From: Pseudomonas jessenii
GTDB taxonomy: Bacteria; Pseudomonadota; Gammaproteobacteria; Pseudomonadales; Pseudomonadaceae
Length of the DNA: 64,000 nt
NCBI RefSeq assembly: GCF_002236115.1
Contig: NZ_NIWT01000002.1
Span: 434,001-498,000, forward strand
Direction of reading: 5' to 3'
The position numbers were made by a program, and so were the translations under genes. The notes below the pieces were generated by a model. The model did no database searches and was not told where the DNA came from. It saw only the letters and a list, made by a program, of their open reading frames with translations. Positions 46,229 through 57,021 of this stretch are shown one piece after another; within the stretch, counting starts at the first letter, position 1, and each line of letters begins with the position of its first letter.

Positions 46229-47020
46229 TCAGCCGGCGAGCATCGGATAGGTGAACAGACCGAAGTGCAGCAGGTTCAGGCCAAAGTGGCTGGCGATGGC
46301 GGCACCCAGCCCCCCGAACCGATAGGCCAGGCCATAGCCGACCCCGGCCAGCGTTGCCAGCAATACCCACTGCCATCCCGCGCCGGCATGGGCCAGGCCG
46401 AAGACCAATGACGCCAGCAGCAGGGCGAGGTGTTCACCGTAGGGCCGGTCTTTGAGATACCGGGTCAGGCCGCCCTGGATGTAGCCACGGAACAGCGCCT
46501 CCTCGACCAGCGTCACCAGCAGCAGATTGTTCAGCAACCACAGCCAGGCTTGATCCGGCCATTTCGGCGCCCAGGCGATTACGCCCAGCAACAGCGCGCC
46601 ACCCAATGCCAGCATGGCGCTCAAGGTCAGGGCCAGTACGGTGGCATACAGTGACAACCGAAGCGAACGGCGGCCGACAATCCACGGGCAAACCAGTAAC
46701 AGCCAGAAGCCGATCAGCGGTTTGTCCAGGTTCAGGTGCATGGCGAATGACACGGCATTGTCGGTAAAACGCTGGGGGTCGATGGCGCGACCGTTATAGA
46801 AGCCGGGTAGCCAATGCGTCGCCAATGCCAGGGCCAGAACGATGAACAGGCCGTGGCCGAGGTTGCGGGCAAAAGGGATGTCGCGTTGGCGGACGGCGAC
46901 ACCTGCGACCAGCAACAGGAACACCGAGATTGCCGAGAGCCAGCCGAGATGGCCGTAGGTCAGCGCCAGGCCGTAGCCGAAGGAAAGCAGGGCCAGAAGC
47001 GTCCATGGCAGGGCAATCAT
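46229..47020 (-). CDS. CPBP-family intramembrane glutamic endopeptidase
   Basis: A 263-residue membrane protein with about eight hydrophobic segments and the CPBP (Abi/Rce1-like) motifs EEALFRGYIQGG (about residues 182-193), FGLAHAGAGWQW and a late SHFGLNLLHFG. Such proteins cut substrates within the membrane; some are involved in bacteriocin self-immunity or prenyl-protein processing, but this one's target is unknown. ATG 47020 has GGA seven bases before it; the frame upstream is REPIN. Confidence 0.83.
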   Translation of the reverse strand: MIALPWTLLALLSFGYGLALTYGHLGWLSAISVFLLLVAGVAVRQRDIPFARNLGHGLFIVLALALATHWLPGFYNGRAIDPQRFTDNAVSFAMHLNLDKPLIGFWLLLVCPWIVGRRSLRLSLYATVLALTLSAMLALGGALLLGVIAWAPKWPDQAWLWLLNNLLLVTLVEEALFRGYIQGGLTRYLKDRPYGEHLALLLASLVFGLAHAGAGWQWVLLATLAGVGYGLAYRFGGLGAAIASHFGLNLLHFGLFTYPMLAG

Positions 47021-47063
47021 TTGAAGTCCTTTTGTCGGGATTTGCGATGCACCGCCAAACCCC

Positions 47064-47153
47064 TGTGGGACCGAGCTTGCTCGCGATAGCTTACCGACTG
47101 TCGGCAACAATGTTGAATGTTATGTCCATATCGCGAGCAAGCTCGCTCCCACA
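47064..47153. repeat. REPIN (GTGGG class) upstream of the CPBP gene
   Basis: Arms TGTGGGACCGAGCTTGCTCG (one base changed) and CGAGCAAGCTCGCTCCCACA lie between the acnA terminator and the CPBP gene. Confidence 0.87.
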
Positions 47154-47169
47154 TGGACTTTCGTGCCCC

Positions 47170-47203
47170 AAACAAAGACACCGCCCGAAGGCGGTGTCTT
47201 TGT
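47170..47203. terminator. Terminator of acnA
   Basis: AAAGACACCGCC-CGAA-GGCGGTGTCTTT with A and T rich flanks forms a 12-pair stem directly after the acnA stop. Confidence 0.9.
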
Positions 47204-47213
47204 CAGCGGTCGG

Positions 47214-49955
<2,742 letters not shown>

Positions 49956-50137
49956 TGCAATCACTCCTTTGAGTCCGCACGGCTACGGACTGAGGGGATG
50001 GGCAGAACATTAAACCTAGCTCTGTTTTCAGTAGCTGGCTAATAACCGGGTTCTATCGACAAGCTCCAGCTTCCGATCTCGGCTATCATGCGCCGGTTTT
50101 CGTGACAGGCTTTGCTTCAGGGCAAGCGGTCTCTCTT

Positions 50138-50163
50138 TGTGGGAGCAAGCTCGCTCCTACAGG
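50138..50163. repeat. Collapsed REP palindrome
   Basis: TGTGGGAGCAAGCTCGCTCC followed by TACAGG looks like a REPIN with its loop and inner arms lost, leaving one 24-base palindrome just before rlmM. The rest of the 222-base gap to acnA has nothing I can name. Confidence 0.7.
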
Positions 50164-50177
50164 GTCCAGGAGTATTA

Positions 50178-51251
50178 ATGAACACCCTCTTTATGCATTG
50201 CCGGCCGGGCTTCGAAGGCGAAGTCTGTTCCGAGATTTCCGACCTCGCCGCGCGCTTGAACGTGGCCGGTTATGCCAAGGCCAAGGCGGCAACTGCTTGC
50301 GCCGAGTTTGTCTGCACCGAAGAAGACGGCGCCGAGCGCCTGATGCGCGGGCAGCGTTTTGCCGAGCTGATCTTCCCGCGCCAGTGGGCCCGGGGGATTT
50401 TCATCGATCTGCCGGAAACCGACCGCATCAGCGTGATCCTCGCCCATATGGCGGACTTTCCGCTGTGCGGCAGCCTGTGGCTGGAAATGGTCGACACCAA
50501 CGACGGCAAGGAACTGTCGAACTTCTGCAAGAAATTCGAAGTGCACCTGCGCAAGGCGCTGATGGCGGCCGGCAAGCTGGTGGAAGATGCCCACAAGCCG
50601 CGTTTGCTGCTGACGTTCAAGAGCGGTCGTGAAGTGTTCATGGGCCTGGCGGAGTCGAACAACTCGGCGATGTGGCCGATGGGCATTCCCCGTTTGAAGT
50701 TCCCCCGCGAGGCGCCGAGCCGCTCGACCCTCAAGCTGGAAGAGGCCTGGCACCACTTCATCCCGCGCGACCAGTGGGACGAGCGCCTGCATGGCGACAT
50801 GACCGGCGTTGACTTGGGGGCCGCCCCTGGTGGGTGGACCTGGCAACTGGTCAACCGTGGCATGCTGGTCACGGCCATCGACAACGGCCCGATGGCCGAA
50901 AGCCTGATGGACACCGGTCTGGTGCAGCACTTGATGGCTGACGGTTTCACCTTCAAGCCCAAGCAACCGGTGGACTGGATGGTCTGCGACATCGTCGAGA
51001 AGCCGGCGCGCAACGCCGCGATGCTGGAAGAGTGGATCGGCGACGGCCATTGCCGCGAGGCAGTGGTCAATCTCAAACTGCCGATGAAACAGCGCTATGC
51101 CGAAGTGAAACGTTTGCTCGAGCGCATTGCCGATGGCTTCAAGGCCCGGGGTATCAAGGTCGAGATTGGCTGCAAGCAGCTGTACCACGACCGCGAGGAA
51201 GTGACTTGCCATTTGCGTCGACTGGACGTGAAGAAACCCAAGTCCCGCTGA
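50178..51251 (+). CDS. rlmM: 23S rRNA (cytidine-2498-2'-O)-methyltransferase RlmM
   Basis: RlmM adds a 2'-O-methyl group to C2498 of 23S rRNA. The 357-residue protein has an N-terminal THUMP-like region (about 1-160) and a Rossmann methyltransferase with the SAM motif GVDLGAAPGGWTWQLV (about residues 212-227); the K-D-K-E set is completed by the late NLKLPMKQRY segment. ATG 50178 (MNTLFMHCRPGFEGE) is the family start; the frame upstream covers a REP. Confidence 0.93.
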   Translation: MNTLFMHCRPGFEGEVCSEISDLAARLNVAGYAKAKAATACAEFVCTEEDGAERLMRGQRFAELIFPRQWARGIFIDLPETDRISVILAHMADFPLCGSLWLEMVDTNDGKELSNFCKKFEVHLRKALMAAGKLVEDAHKPRLLLTFKSGREVFMGLAESNNSAMWPMGIPRLKFPREAPSRSTLKLEEAWHHFIPRDQWDERLHGDMTGVDLGAAPGGWTWQLVNRGMLVTAIDNGPMAESLMDTGLVQHLMADGFTFKPKQPVDWMVCDIVEKPARNAAMLEEWIGDGHCREAVVNLKLPMKQRYAEVKRLLERIADGFKARGIKVEIGCKQLYHDREEVTCHLRRLDVKKPKSR

Positions 51252-51266
51252 AACACCGCAATCCCC

Positions 51267-51366
51267 TGTAGGAGCGAGCCTGCTCGCGATGGACCTGAGA
51301 GCACCACGGGGTGTCAGGTCTCCCGCGTCATCGTTGACGATCATCGCGAGCAGGCTCGCTCCTACA
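51267..51366. repeat. REPIN (GTAGG class) after rlmM
   Basis: Arms TGTAGGAGCGAGCCTGCTCG and CGAGCAGGCTCGCTCCTACA enclose the class loop (GACCTGAGAGCACCACGGGG...). Confidence 0.9.
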
Positions 51367-51442
51367 AGGGGGCGGCGTAATGCCACAGATGACGTTACAC
51401 CCGGCAATGCGCGACAATGCCGGCCAGCTTCAGGAGTGAATC

Positions 51443-51694
51443 ATGAGTGAAATGCTTGATACGCCGGTAGACGGCACCCTCGACGCCACCGGCCTCAACT
51501 GCCCCGAGCCGGTGATGATGCTGCATCAACACATCCGTGATCTGGTGCCCGGCGGCCTGCTCAAGGTGATCGCCACTGACCCGTCGACCCGTCGCGACAT
51601 TCCCAAGTTCTGTGTGTTTCTCGACCATGAACTGGTGGCACAGCACGAAGATGAGGGCACCTACCTCTACTGGATTCGCAAGAAGTCTGTTTAA
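51443..51694 (+). CDS. tusA: Sulfur carrier protein TusA
   Basis: TusA carries persulfide sulfur for tRNA thiolation and other sulfur transfers. The 83-residue protein has the active Cys20 in [15 protein letters not shown], and the two-layer fold is complete ([12 protein letters not shown]). ATG 51443 has AGGAG seven bases upstream. It is a single gene between two GTAGG-class REPINs. Confidence 0.94.
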   Translation: MSEMLDTPVDGTLDATGLNCPEPVMMLHQHIRDLVPGGLLKVIATDPSTRRDIPKFCVFLDHELVAQHEDEGTYLYWIRKKSV

Positions 51695-51707
51695 CCAACA
51701 AGCCCCC

Positions 51708-51809
51708 TGTAGGAGCGAGCTTGCTCGCGAAAATAACGAAGGCGCCGTTGGGCATCTGGTTTTCGCGCGTTATCGTTCACGACCTTCGCGAGCAAGCTCG
51801 CTCCTACAG
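51708..51809. repeat. REPIN (GTAGG class) between tusA and the MATE gene
   Basis: Arms TGTAGGAGCGAGCTTGCTCG and CGAGCAAGCTCGCTCCTACA with the class loop, diverged to GAAGGCGCCGTTGGGCATCT in its first half. Confidence 0.88.
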
Positions 51810-51820
51810 GGTTGTGGCGA

Positions 51821-53215
51821 TCAACCCTGGCTGTTACGAATCCGCCGGCGCGCACTGAGCGTCAGTCGGATCGACAGCATCAGCGCCGCACAGCTCAAAC
51901 CGGCAATCAACCCTTCCCACAGCCCGCTCGGGCCGCTGGCCGGACCGAACCAATCGGTCAGTCCCAGCACGTAGCCGACCGGCAGGCCGATGCCCCAATA
52001 GGCGAACAAGGTCAGGATCATCGTCACCCGTGTGTCCTGGTACCCACGCAGCGCGCCAGCGCAGATCACCTGGATGGCATCGGAAAACTGATACAGCGCG
52101 GCATACACAATCAACATCGACGCAATCTGGATCACGGCCTTGTCAGGCGTGTAGATCGAGGCGATAGGTTCGCGCAGGAGCAGGATCAGTGCCGCCGAGA
52201 ACGCCGCGAACACCAGTGCCGCGCCGAGCCCGACCTTCGCCGCGAAGCGCGCCTGCCAAGGATTGCCGGCCCCCAGTGCCTGGCCGACCCGCACGGTCAC
52301 CGCCATGCCCAGCGAATAAGGAATCATGAACAGCAACGAGCTGATATTCAGGGCGATTTGATGCCCGGCCACCACGGTGGAGCCGAGACTGCCGATCAAC
52401 AGGGCGATGACCGCGAAGATGCTGGACTCGGCGAAGACGGCGATACCGATCGGCAGACCAATGCTGACCAGGCGCTTGATCACGGCCCATTTCGGCCGGT
52501 CGAAGCGCACCAGTACACGGGTGCGGGCATAGAACGGGGCCCAGAAGGTCCAGCCGGCCATGCTCAACGCCATGAACCACATCACGATGCCGCTGGCCCA
52601 GCCGCAACCAACACCGCCCAGGGCCGGTGCGCCGAAATGGCCATAGATCAACGTGTAGTTCAGCGGGATGTTCAGCAGTAGGCCGCACAAGCCGATGACC
52701 ATGCTCGGACGGGTCCGACCCATGCCATCGCTGTAGCAGCGCAGCACGTAATAGAACGCCATGCCCGGCAAGCCGAAGGCGATCCCGTGCAGGTAACCCA
52801 TGCTCGGCTCGATCAATTGCGGATCGACTTTCATCCAGTGCAGGATCGGCTCGGCACCGAGCAACAGGCCGCTGCCGATCAACCCGACACACAATGCGAG
52901 CCACAGCGCCTGGCGTACCAGCGGGCCGATTTCGTCAAACTGCCCGGCGCCAAAGCGTTGCGCGACCTTGGGTGTGGTTGCCAGCAGGACGCCGGACATC
53001 AACAGGTAGACCGGAATCCAGATCGAGTTGCCCAGGGCCACCGATGCCAGGTCCCGTGGGCTGACGCGGCCGGCCATCACCGCATCGACGAAGCCCATGG
53101 CCGTGGTGGCCAGTTGCGCGATCATGATCGGCAGGGCCAGGCCGAGCAGGCCCTTGAGTTCCAGGCGAACCGGGGTCGTGCGTGGGGCGGCGGTAGTGTC
53201 AGTCACGGAATTCAC
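51821..53215 (-). CDS. MATE-family multidrug efflux pump (NorM-like)
   Basis: An inner-membrane pump of 464 residues with about 12 segments. MATE signatures are visible in both halves (PIMIAQLATTAMGFVDAVMAG near residue 35; GLPIGIAVFAESSIFAVIAL near residue 265). These pumps export cationic drugs in exchange for Na+ or H+. P. aeruginosa PmpM and Vibrio NorM are the models; the drug range here is unknown. The gene runs convergent to tusA, and its start is divergent from pdxB. Confidence 0.9.
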   Translation of the reverse strand: MNSVTDTTAAPRTTPVRLELKGLLGLALPIMIAQLATTAMGFVDAVMAGRVSPRDLASVALGNSIWIPVYLLMSGVLLATTPKVAQRFGAGQFDEIGPLVRQALWLALCVGLIGSGLLLGAEPILHWMKVDPQLIEPSMGYLHGIAFGLPGMAFYYVLRCYSDGMGRTRPSMVIGLCGLLLNIPLNYTLIYGHFGAPALGGVGCGWASGIVMWFMALSMAGWTFWAPFYARTRVLVRFDRPKWAVIKRLVSIGLPIGIAVFAESSIFAVIALLIGSLGSTVVAGHQIALNISSLLFMIPYSLGMAVTVRVGQALGAGNPWQARFAAKVGLGAALVFAAFSAALILLLREPIASIYTPDKAVIQIASMLIVYAALYQFSDAIQVICAGALRGYQDTRVTMILTLFAYWGIGLPVGYVLGLTDWFGPASGPSGLWEGLIAGLSCAALMLSIRLTLSARRRIRNSQG

Positions 53216-53321
53216 AAGCGAAGCGTCCAGAGGTTTTGATGCGCAGGGCTGCGCATTCTACGCGTTGACGCTTCGGTCAGGAAAAGACTGTGTTGGGTAT
53301 TTGTAATCGCTCCGCTCTCCC

Positions 53322-53421
53322 TGTAGGAGCGAGCTCGCTCGCGATGAATGTGAGGGCGCCGCGTTCATTCAGGCAGCCCTCGTTATCGTTAACGCCCATG
53401 GCGAGCATGCTCGCTCCTACA
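53322..53421. repeat. REPIN (GTAGG class) between the MATE gene and pdxB
   Basis: Arms TGTAGGAGCGAGCTCGCTCG and a diverged partner (GGCGAGCATGCTCGCTCCTA) with the class loop (AATGTGAGGGCGCCGCG...). It lies in the divergent promoter region, unlike most copies, which follow genes. Confidence 0.85.
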
Positions 53422-53470
53422 CAGAGATGAATTCTGCGCCTACACTGCCAACCCGCCAAAGGAGCCTGCC

Positions 53471-54613
53471 ATGCTGATTGTTGCCGACGAAAATATCCCT
53501 CTGCTCGATGCCTTCTTCGAAGGCTTCGGTGAAATCCGCCGGGTACCGGGTCGCGCCATCGACCGTGCCACGGTCGAGCAGGCCGATGTGCTGTTGGTGC
53601 GCTCGGTGACCAACGTCAATCGCGCGCTGCTCGAGGGCAGCAAGGTGCGCTTTGTCGGTACGTGCACCATCGGCACCGATCATCTGGACCTGAATTACTT
53701 TCAGCAGGCCGGTATCACCTGGTCCAGCGCGCCGGGCTGCAATGCCCGTGGTGTGGTCGACTATGTGCTCGGCAGTCTGCTGACCCTTGCCGAAATCGAG
53801 GGTGTCGACCTGACCCGGCGTACCTACGGCGTGGTCGGTGCCGGCGAAGTGGGTGGACGCCTGGTCAAGGTATTGCAAGGCCTGGGCTGGAAGGTGCTGG
53901 TGTGCGATCCGCCACGGCAAACTGCGGAAGGTGGAGACTACGTCAGCCTCGAGCAGATCATCGACGAGTGCGACGTCATCAGTCTGCACACGCCATTGAC
54001 TAAACAGGGTCAGCAATCGACCTGGCATTTGTTCGATGAAAAACACCTGAACCAGCTCAGGTCCGGCACCTGGCTGATTAATGCCAGTCGCGGGCCGGTG
54101 GTCAACAATGCAGCACTGCGCGACGTGCTGCTGGAGCGCGAAGACCTGCAAGCGGTGCTCGATGTCTGGGAAGGCGAGCCTGAAGTCGACGTGGCGCTGG
54201 CCGAACTCTGCGTGCTGGCAACGCCACACATTGCCGGCTACAGCCTCGACGGCAAGCAGCGGGGCACCGCGCAGATTTATCAGGCCTATTGCGATTTCCT
54301 TGGGCAGCCAGCCCGGGTCAGCCTGGGCGATTTGCTGCCGGCGCCGTGGCTGTCGCACGTGACCCTCAATGCGCAAAGTGACCCGGCCTGGGCGTTGGCG
54401 ATGCTGTGCCGTGGCGTGTATGACCCGCGACGTGACGATGCGGACTTCCGTCGCAGCCTTGTCGGCAGTGTCAGCGAACAGCGAACGGCATTTGATGCGT
54501 TGCGCAAGAATTATCCTTCGCGTCGAGAGATCGACGGATTGCAGGTGCGGATCGAGGGGGATGCGCCTGAGTTGCAGAGGATTGTGGCGGCGTTGGGGGC
54601 AACGGCAGTCTGA
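53471..54613 (+). CDS. pdxB: Erythronate-4-phosphate dehydrogenase
   Basis: PdxB oxidises 4-phosphoerythronate in pyridoxal phosphate synthesis. The 380-residue protein has the NAD site [15 protein letters not shown] (about residues 120-134), catalytic-type motifs [10 protein letters not shown] and [11 protein letters not shown] with the His, and the extra C-terminal dimer domain that sets PdxB apart from other D-2-hydroxyacid dehydrogenases. The ATG has AAAGGAG eight bases before it. Confidence 0.95.
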   Translation: MLIVADENIPLLDAFFEGFGEIRRVPGRAIDRATVEQADVLLVRSVTNVNRALLEGSKVRFVGTCTIGTDHLDLNYFQQAGITWSSAPGCNARGVVDYVLGSLLTLAEIEGVDLTRRTYGVVGAGEVGGRLVKVLQGLGWKVLVCDPPRQTAEGGDYVSLEQIIDECDVISLHTPLTKQGQQSTWHLFDEKHLNQLRSGTWLINASRGPVVNNAALRDVLLEREDLQAVLDVWEGEPEVDVALAELCVLATPHIAGYSLDGKQRGTAQIYQAYCDFLGQPARVSLGDLLPAPWLSHVTLNAQSDPAWALAMLCRGVYDPRRDDADFRRSLVGSVSEQRTAFDALRKNYPSRREIDGLQVRIEGDAPELQRIVAALGATAV

Positions 54614-54624
54614 TAGACCGCGAA

Positions 54625-54654
54625 GGGCGCCCCACAATGTCCGGACAGGCGCCC
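54625..54654 (+). terminator. Possible terminator hairpin after pdxB
   Basis: GGGCGC (54625-54630) pairs with GCGCCC (54649-54654) around an 18-base loop, followed by ATAAAAAA and the next hairpin; weak by itself. Confidence 0.35.
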
Positions 54655-54656
54655 AT

Positions 54657-54685
54657 AAAAAACCCGGCCAACAATGGGCCGGGTC
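54657..54685 (-). terminator. Terminator of the PA1571-family gene
   Basis: On the minus strand ACCCGGCC-CATTGTT-GGCCGGGT is followed by TTTTTTATG, a strong Rho-independent terminator 18 bases after the stop of the small gene. Confidence 0.85.
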
Positions 54686-54703
54686 AAGAAGACGGTGGCT
54701 ATA

Positions 54704-54883
54704 TCACTTTTGTTTGGCAGGTTTGACCAATCGCTTATCCAGTTCGCTGCAAGCTTTCTGGATCATTTCTTCAGTGATCGGTACTTCGCGACCCTGCTCG
54801 TCAATAATCGAGCAACCCAGAGACTGGTCTGGTTGCGTGCGGATCACTTGAATCTTGTCATCGCTGCTGTGTTGCAAGGACAT
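54704..54883 (-). CDS. PA1571 family protein (small, conserved, unknown role)
   Basis: A 59-residue polar protein (MSLQHSSDDKIQVIRTQPDQ) matching, from memory, a small conserved Pseudomonas family of unknown role named after PA1571. It has a beta-rich core (CSIIDEQGREVPITEEMIQ) and a basic C-terminus. I chose ATG 54883, preceded by AGGAGACAGGCC; an upstream ATG at 54898 would add MRRQA. It has its own terminator. No membrane segment or catalytic motif is seen. Confidence 0.78.
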   Translation of the reverse strand: MSLQHSSDDKIQVIRTQPDQSLGCSIIDEQGREVPITEEMIQKACSELDKRLVKPAKQK

Positions 54884-55143
54884 GGCCTGTCTCCTCATCA
54901 GGTTGTGTGCTTACTGTAGAACCGCCAGGTGACCGGGCTATGACAACTCCCTGCGATCTTTCCTGGGGGGCAGAACCAGTCCACCAGAAATGCCACCACG
55001 TGGCTACCCGAACTTTAGACCAATAGCGTCTAGCCTCTAGTGTTGGCGGACATAATTAACCCGACTCATTGTGATTTGCAGCAAGCCACCCCATTGAGCG
55101 GTATAGGCTGACCCTAATGATTGCCTTGTCCAGGATGATTACG

Positions 55144-56922
55144 ATGCTCTCTGCCCGTCACCGCCGTGCCATTCGCCTGGCCAGTCGCTTCATCGCGCCA
55201 TATCGCTGGCAGGCCTTTGGCGCTTTGCTGGCGTTGATCGTCACCGCTGGCATCACCTTGTCCATGGGGCAAGGCATCCGCCTGCTGGTGGACGAGGGGT
55301 TCATGACCCAGTCACCGCATCTGCTCAATCAGTCCATCGGTCTGTTCATGTTACTGGTGGCGGGATTGGCGATAGGAACCTTTGCACGGTTTTACCTGGT
55401 GTCGTGGATCGGCGAGCGCTGCGTCGCCGATATCCGCCGCAACGTGTTCAATCATCTGATTTACCTGCACCCGGGGTTTTACGAAGACAATCGCAGCTCG
55501 GAAATCCAGTCCCGCCTGACCGCCGACACCACGCTGCTGCAATCGGTTATCGGTTCTTCGCTGTCATTGTTCCTGCGCAATTTGCTGATGGTGATCGGTG
55601 GGATCGTCCTGCTGTTCATCACTAACCCCAAACTCACCAGCATCGTGGTGGTTGCCTTGCCCCTGGTGATCGCGCCGATCCTGATCTTCGGACGCCGGGT
55701 GCGTAACCTCTCACGCCTGAGTCAGGACCGGATTGCCGATATCGGCAGTTATGTGTCCGAAACCCTGGGGCAGATCAAGACCGTGCAGGCCTACAACCAT
55801 CAGGCCCAGGACGAGCGACGGTTTGCCGTGACGGTGGAAGAGGCGTTCAACACCGCGCGCAAGCGCATCTTCCAGCGGGCCTGGCTGATTACCCTGGTGA
55901 TCGTGTTGGTCTTGGGTGCGGTCGGGGTGATGCTCTGGGTTGGTGGCATGGACGTCATCGCCGGGCGAATTTCCGCTGGCGAGCTGGCGGCGTTCGTGTT
56001 CTACAGCCTGATTGTCGGCAGCGCGTTCGGCACGTTGAGCGAAGTGATTGGCGAGTTGCAGCGGGCAGCCGGCGCGGCCGAGCGGATTGCCGAGTTGCTG
56101 CGTTCGGAAAACATCATCCTGCCGCCGATGGCGGGCGCGGTGAAGCTGCCGGAGCGGGTCAATGGCCAACTACAACTGCACAATGTGCGTTTTTCCTACC
56201 CGTCGCGGCCGGAAAATTATGCTGTTGACGGGTTGAGCCTGACCGTCAATGCCGGTGAGACGCTGGCGCTGGTCGGGCCATCGGGGGCCGGAAAATCCAC
56301 GGTGTATGACTTGCTGCTGCGTTTTTACGACCCGGCCGAGGGGCGCATCCTGCTTGATGGCGTGCCGTTGACTCAACTCGACCCGCTGGACCTGCGTCGC
56401 TGTTTTGCCCTGGTGTCGCAAACCCCGGCGCTGTTTTTCGGCAGCATTGAAGAAAACATTCGCTACGGCAATCCGCACGCGACGTTGGCCGAGGTACAGG
56501 AAGCGGCAAAAATCGCTTACGCCCATGACTTTATCGAAGCCATGCCCAATGGTTACCAGACTCATCTGGGAGACGGTGGCCTCGGCTTGTCCGGCGGCCA
56601 GCGCCAACGCCTGGCCATCGCCCGTGCGTTGCTCATGGATGCGCCGATCCTGCTCCTGGACGAAGCCACCAGCGCCCTCGACGCCCAAAGCGAACACCTG
56701 ATCCAGCAGGCGCTGCCGACACTGATGAAAAACCGGACCACCCTGGTGATCGCCCATCGCCTGGCCACGGTGAAAAACGCCGACCGAATCGCGGTGATGG
56801 ATCAGGGGAAACTGGTGGCGGTGGGCACGCATCTGGAACTGATTGCCAGCAATGCGTTGTATGCGCGGTTGGCGGCGTTGCAGTTCAGTGATGGATTGAT
56901 TAACGCTGGGGAACTCTTGTAG
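55144..56922 (+). CDS. MsbA-like ABC exporter, fused membrane and ATPase domains
   Basis: A half-size ABC exporter (592 residues) that works as a dimer in the inner membrane. Six membrane segments fill residues 1-310; the ATPase has Walker A GPSGAGKST (about 380), signature LSGGQRQRLAIARAL and Walker B ILLLDEATSALD, then the switch His in VIAHRLATV. The substrate (lipid, peptide or drug) cannot be told. ATG 55144 has AGGA eight bases upstream; ATGs at 55135 and 55117 are in frame but have weaker sites. The TAG stop is part of the REPIN that begins at 56918. The 260 bases upstream hold no gene. Confidence 0.88.
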   Translation: MLSARHRRAIRLASRFIAPYRWQAFGALLALIVTAGITLSMGQGIRLLVDEGFMTQSPHLLNQSIGLFMLLVAGLAIGTFARFYLVSWIGERCVADIRRNVFNHLIYLHPGFYEDNRSSEIQSRLTADTTLLQSVIGSSLSLFLRNLLMVIGGIVLLFITNPKLTSIVVVALPLVIAPILIFGRRVRNLSRLSQDRIADIGSYVSETLGQIKTVQAYNHQAQDERRFAVTVEEAFNTARKRIFQRAWLITLVIVLVLGAVGVMLWVGGMDVIAGRISAGELAAFVFYSLIVGSAFGTLSEVIGELQRAAGAAERIAELLRSENIILPPMAGAVKLPERVNGQLQLHNVRFSYPSRPENYAVDGLSLTVNAGETLALVGPSGAGKSTVYDLLLRFYDPAEGRILLDGVPLTQLDPLDLRRCFALVSQTPALFFGSIEENIRYGNPHATLAEVQEAAKIAYAHDFIEAMPNGYQTHLGDGGLGLSGGQRQRLAIARALLMDAPILLLDEATSALDAQSEHLIQQALPTLMKNRTTLVIAHRLATVKNADRIAVMDQGKLVAVGTHLELIASNALYARLAALQFSDGLINAGELL

Positions 56923-57016
56923 GAGCGAGCCTGCTCGCGATGGTCGTCAACGATGACGCGGGATGCCTGACACCCAGCGGCACTCTAATGTCCATCGCGA
57001 GCAGGCTCGCTCCTGC
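56918..57016. repeat. REPIN (GTAGG class) supplying the ABC exporter stop codon
   Basis: Arms TGTAGGAGCGAGCCTGCTCG and CGAGCAGGCTCGCTCCTGCA with the class loop. Its TAG is the stop of the upstream gene, and its right end lies six bases before the slt stop. Confidence 0.9.
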
Positions 57017-57021
57017 AGTGA

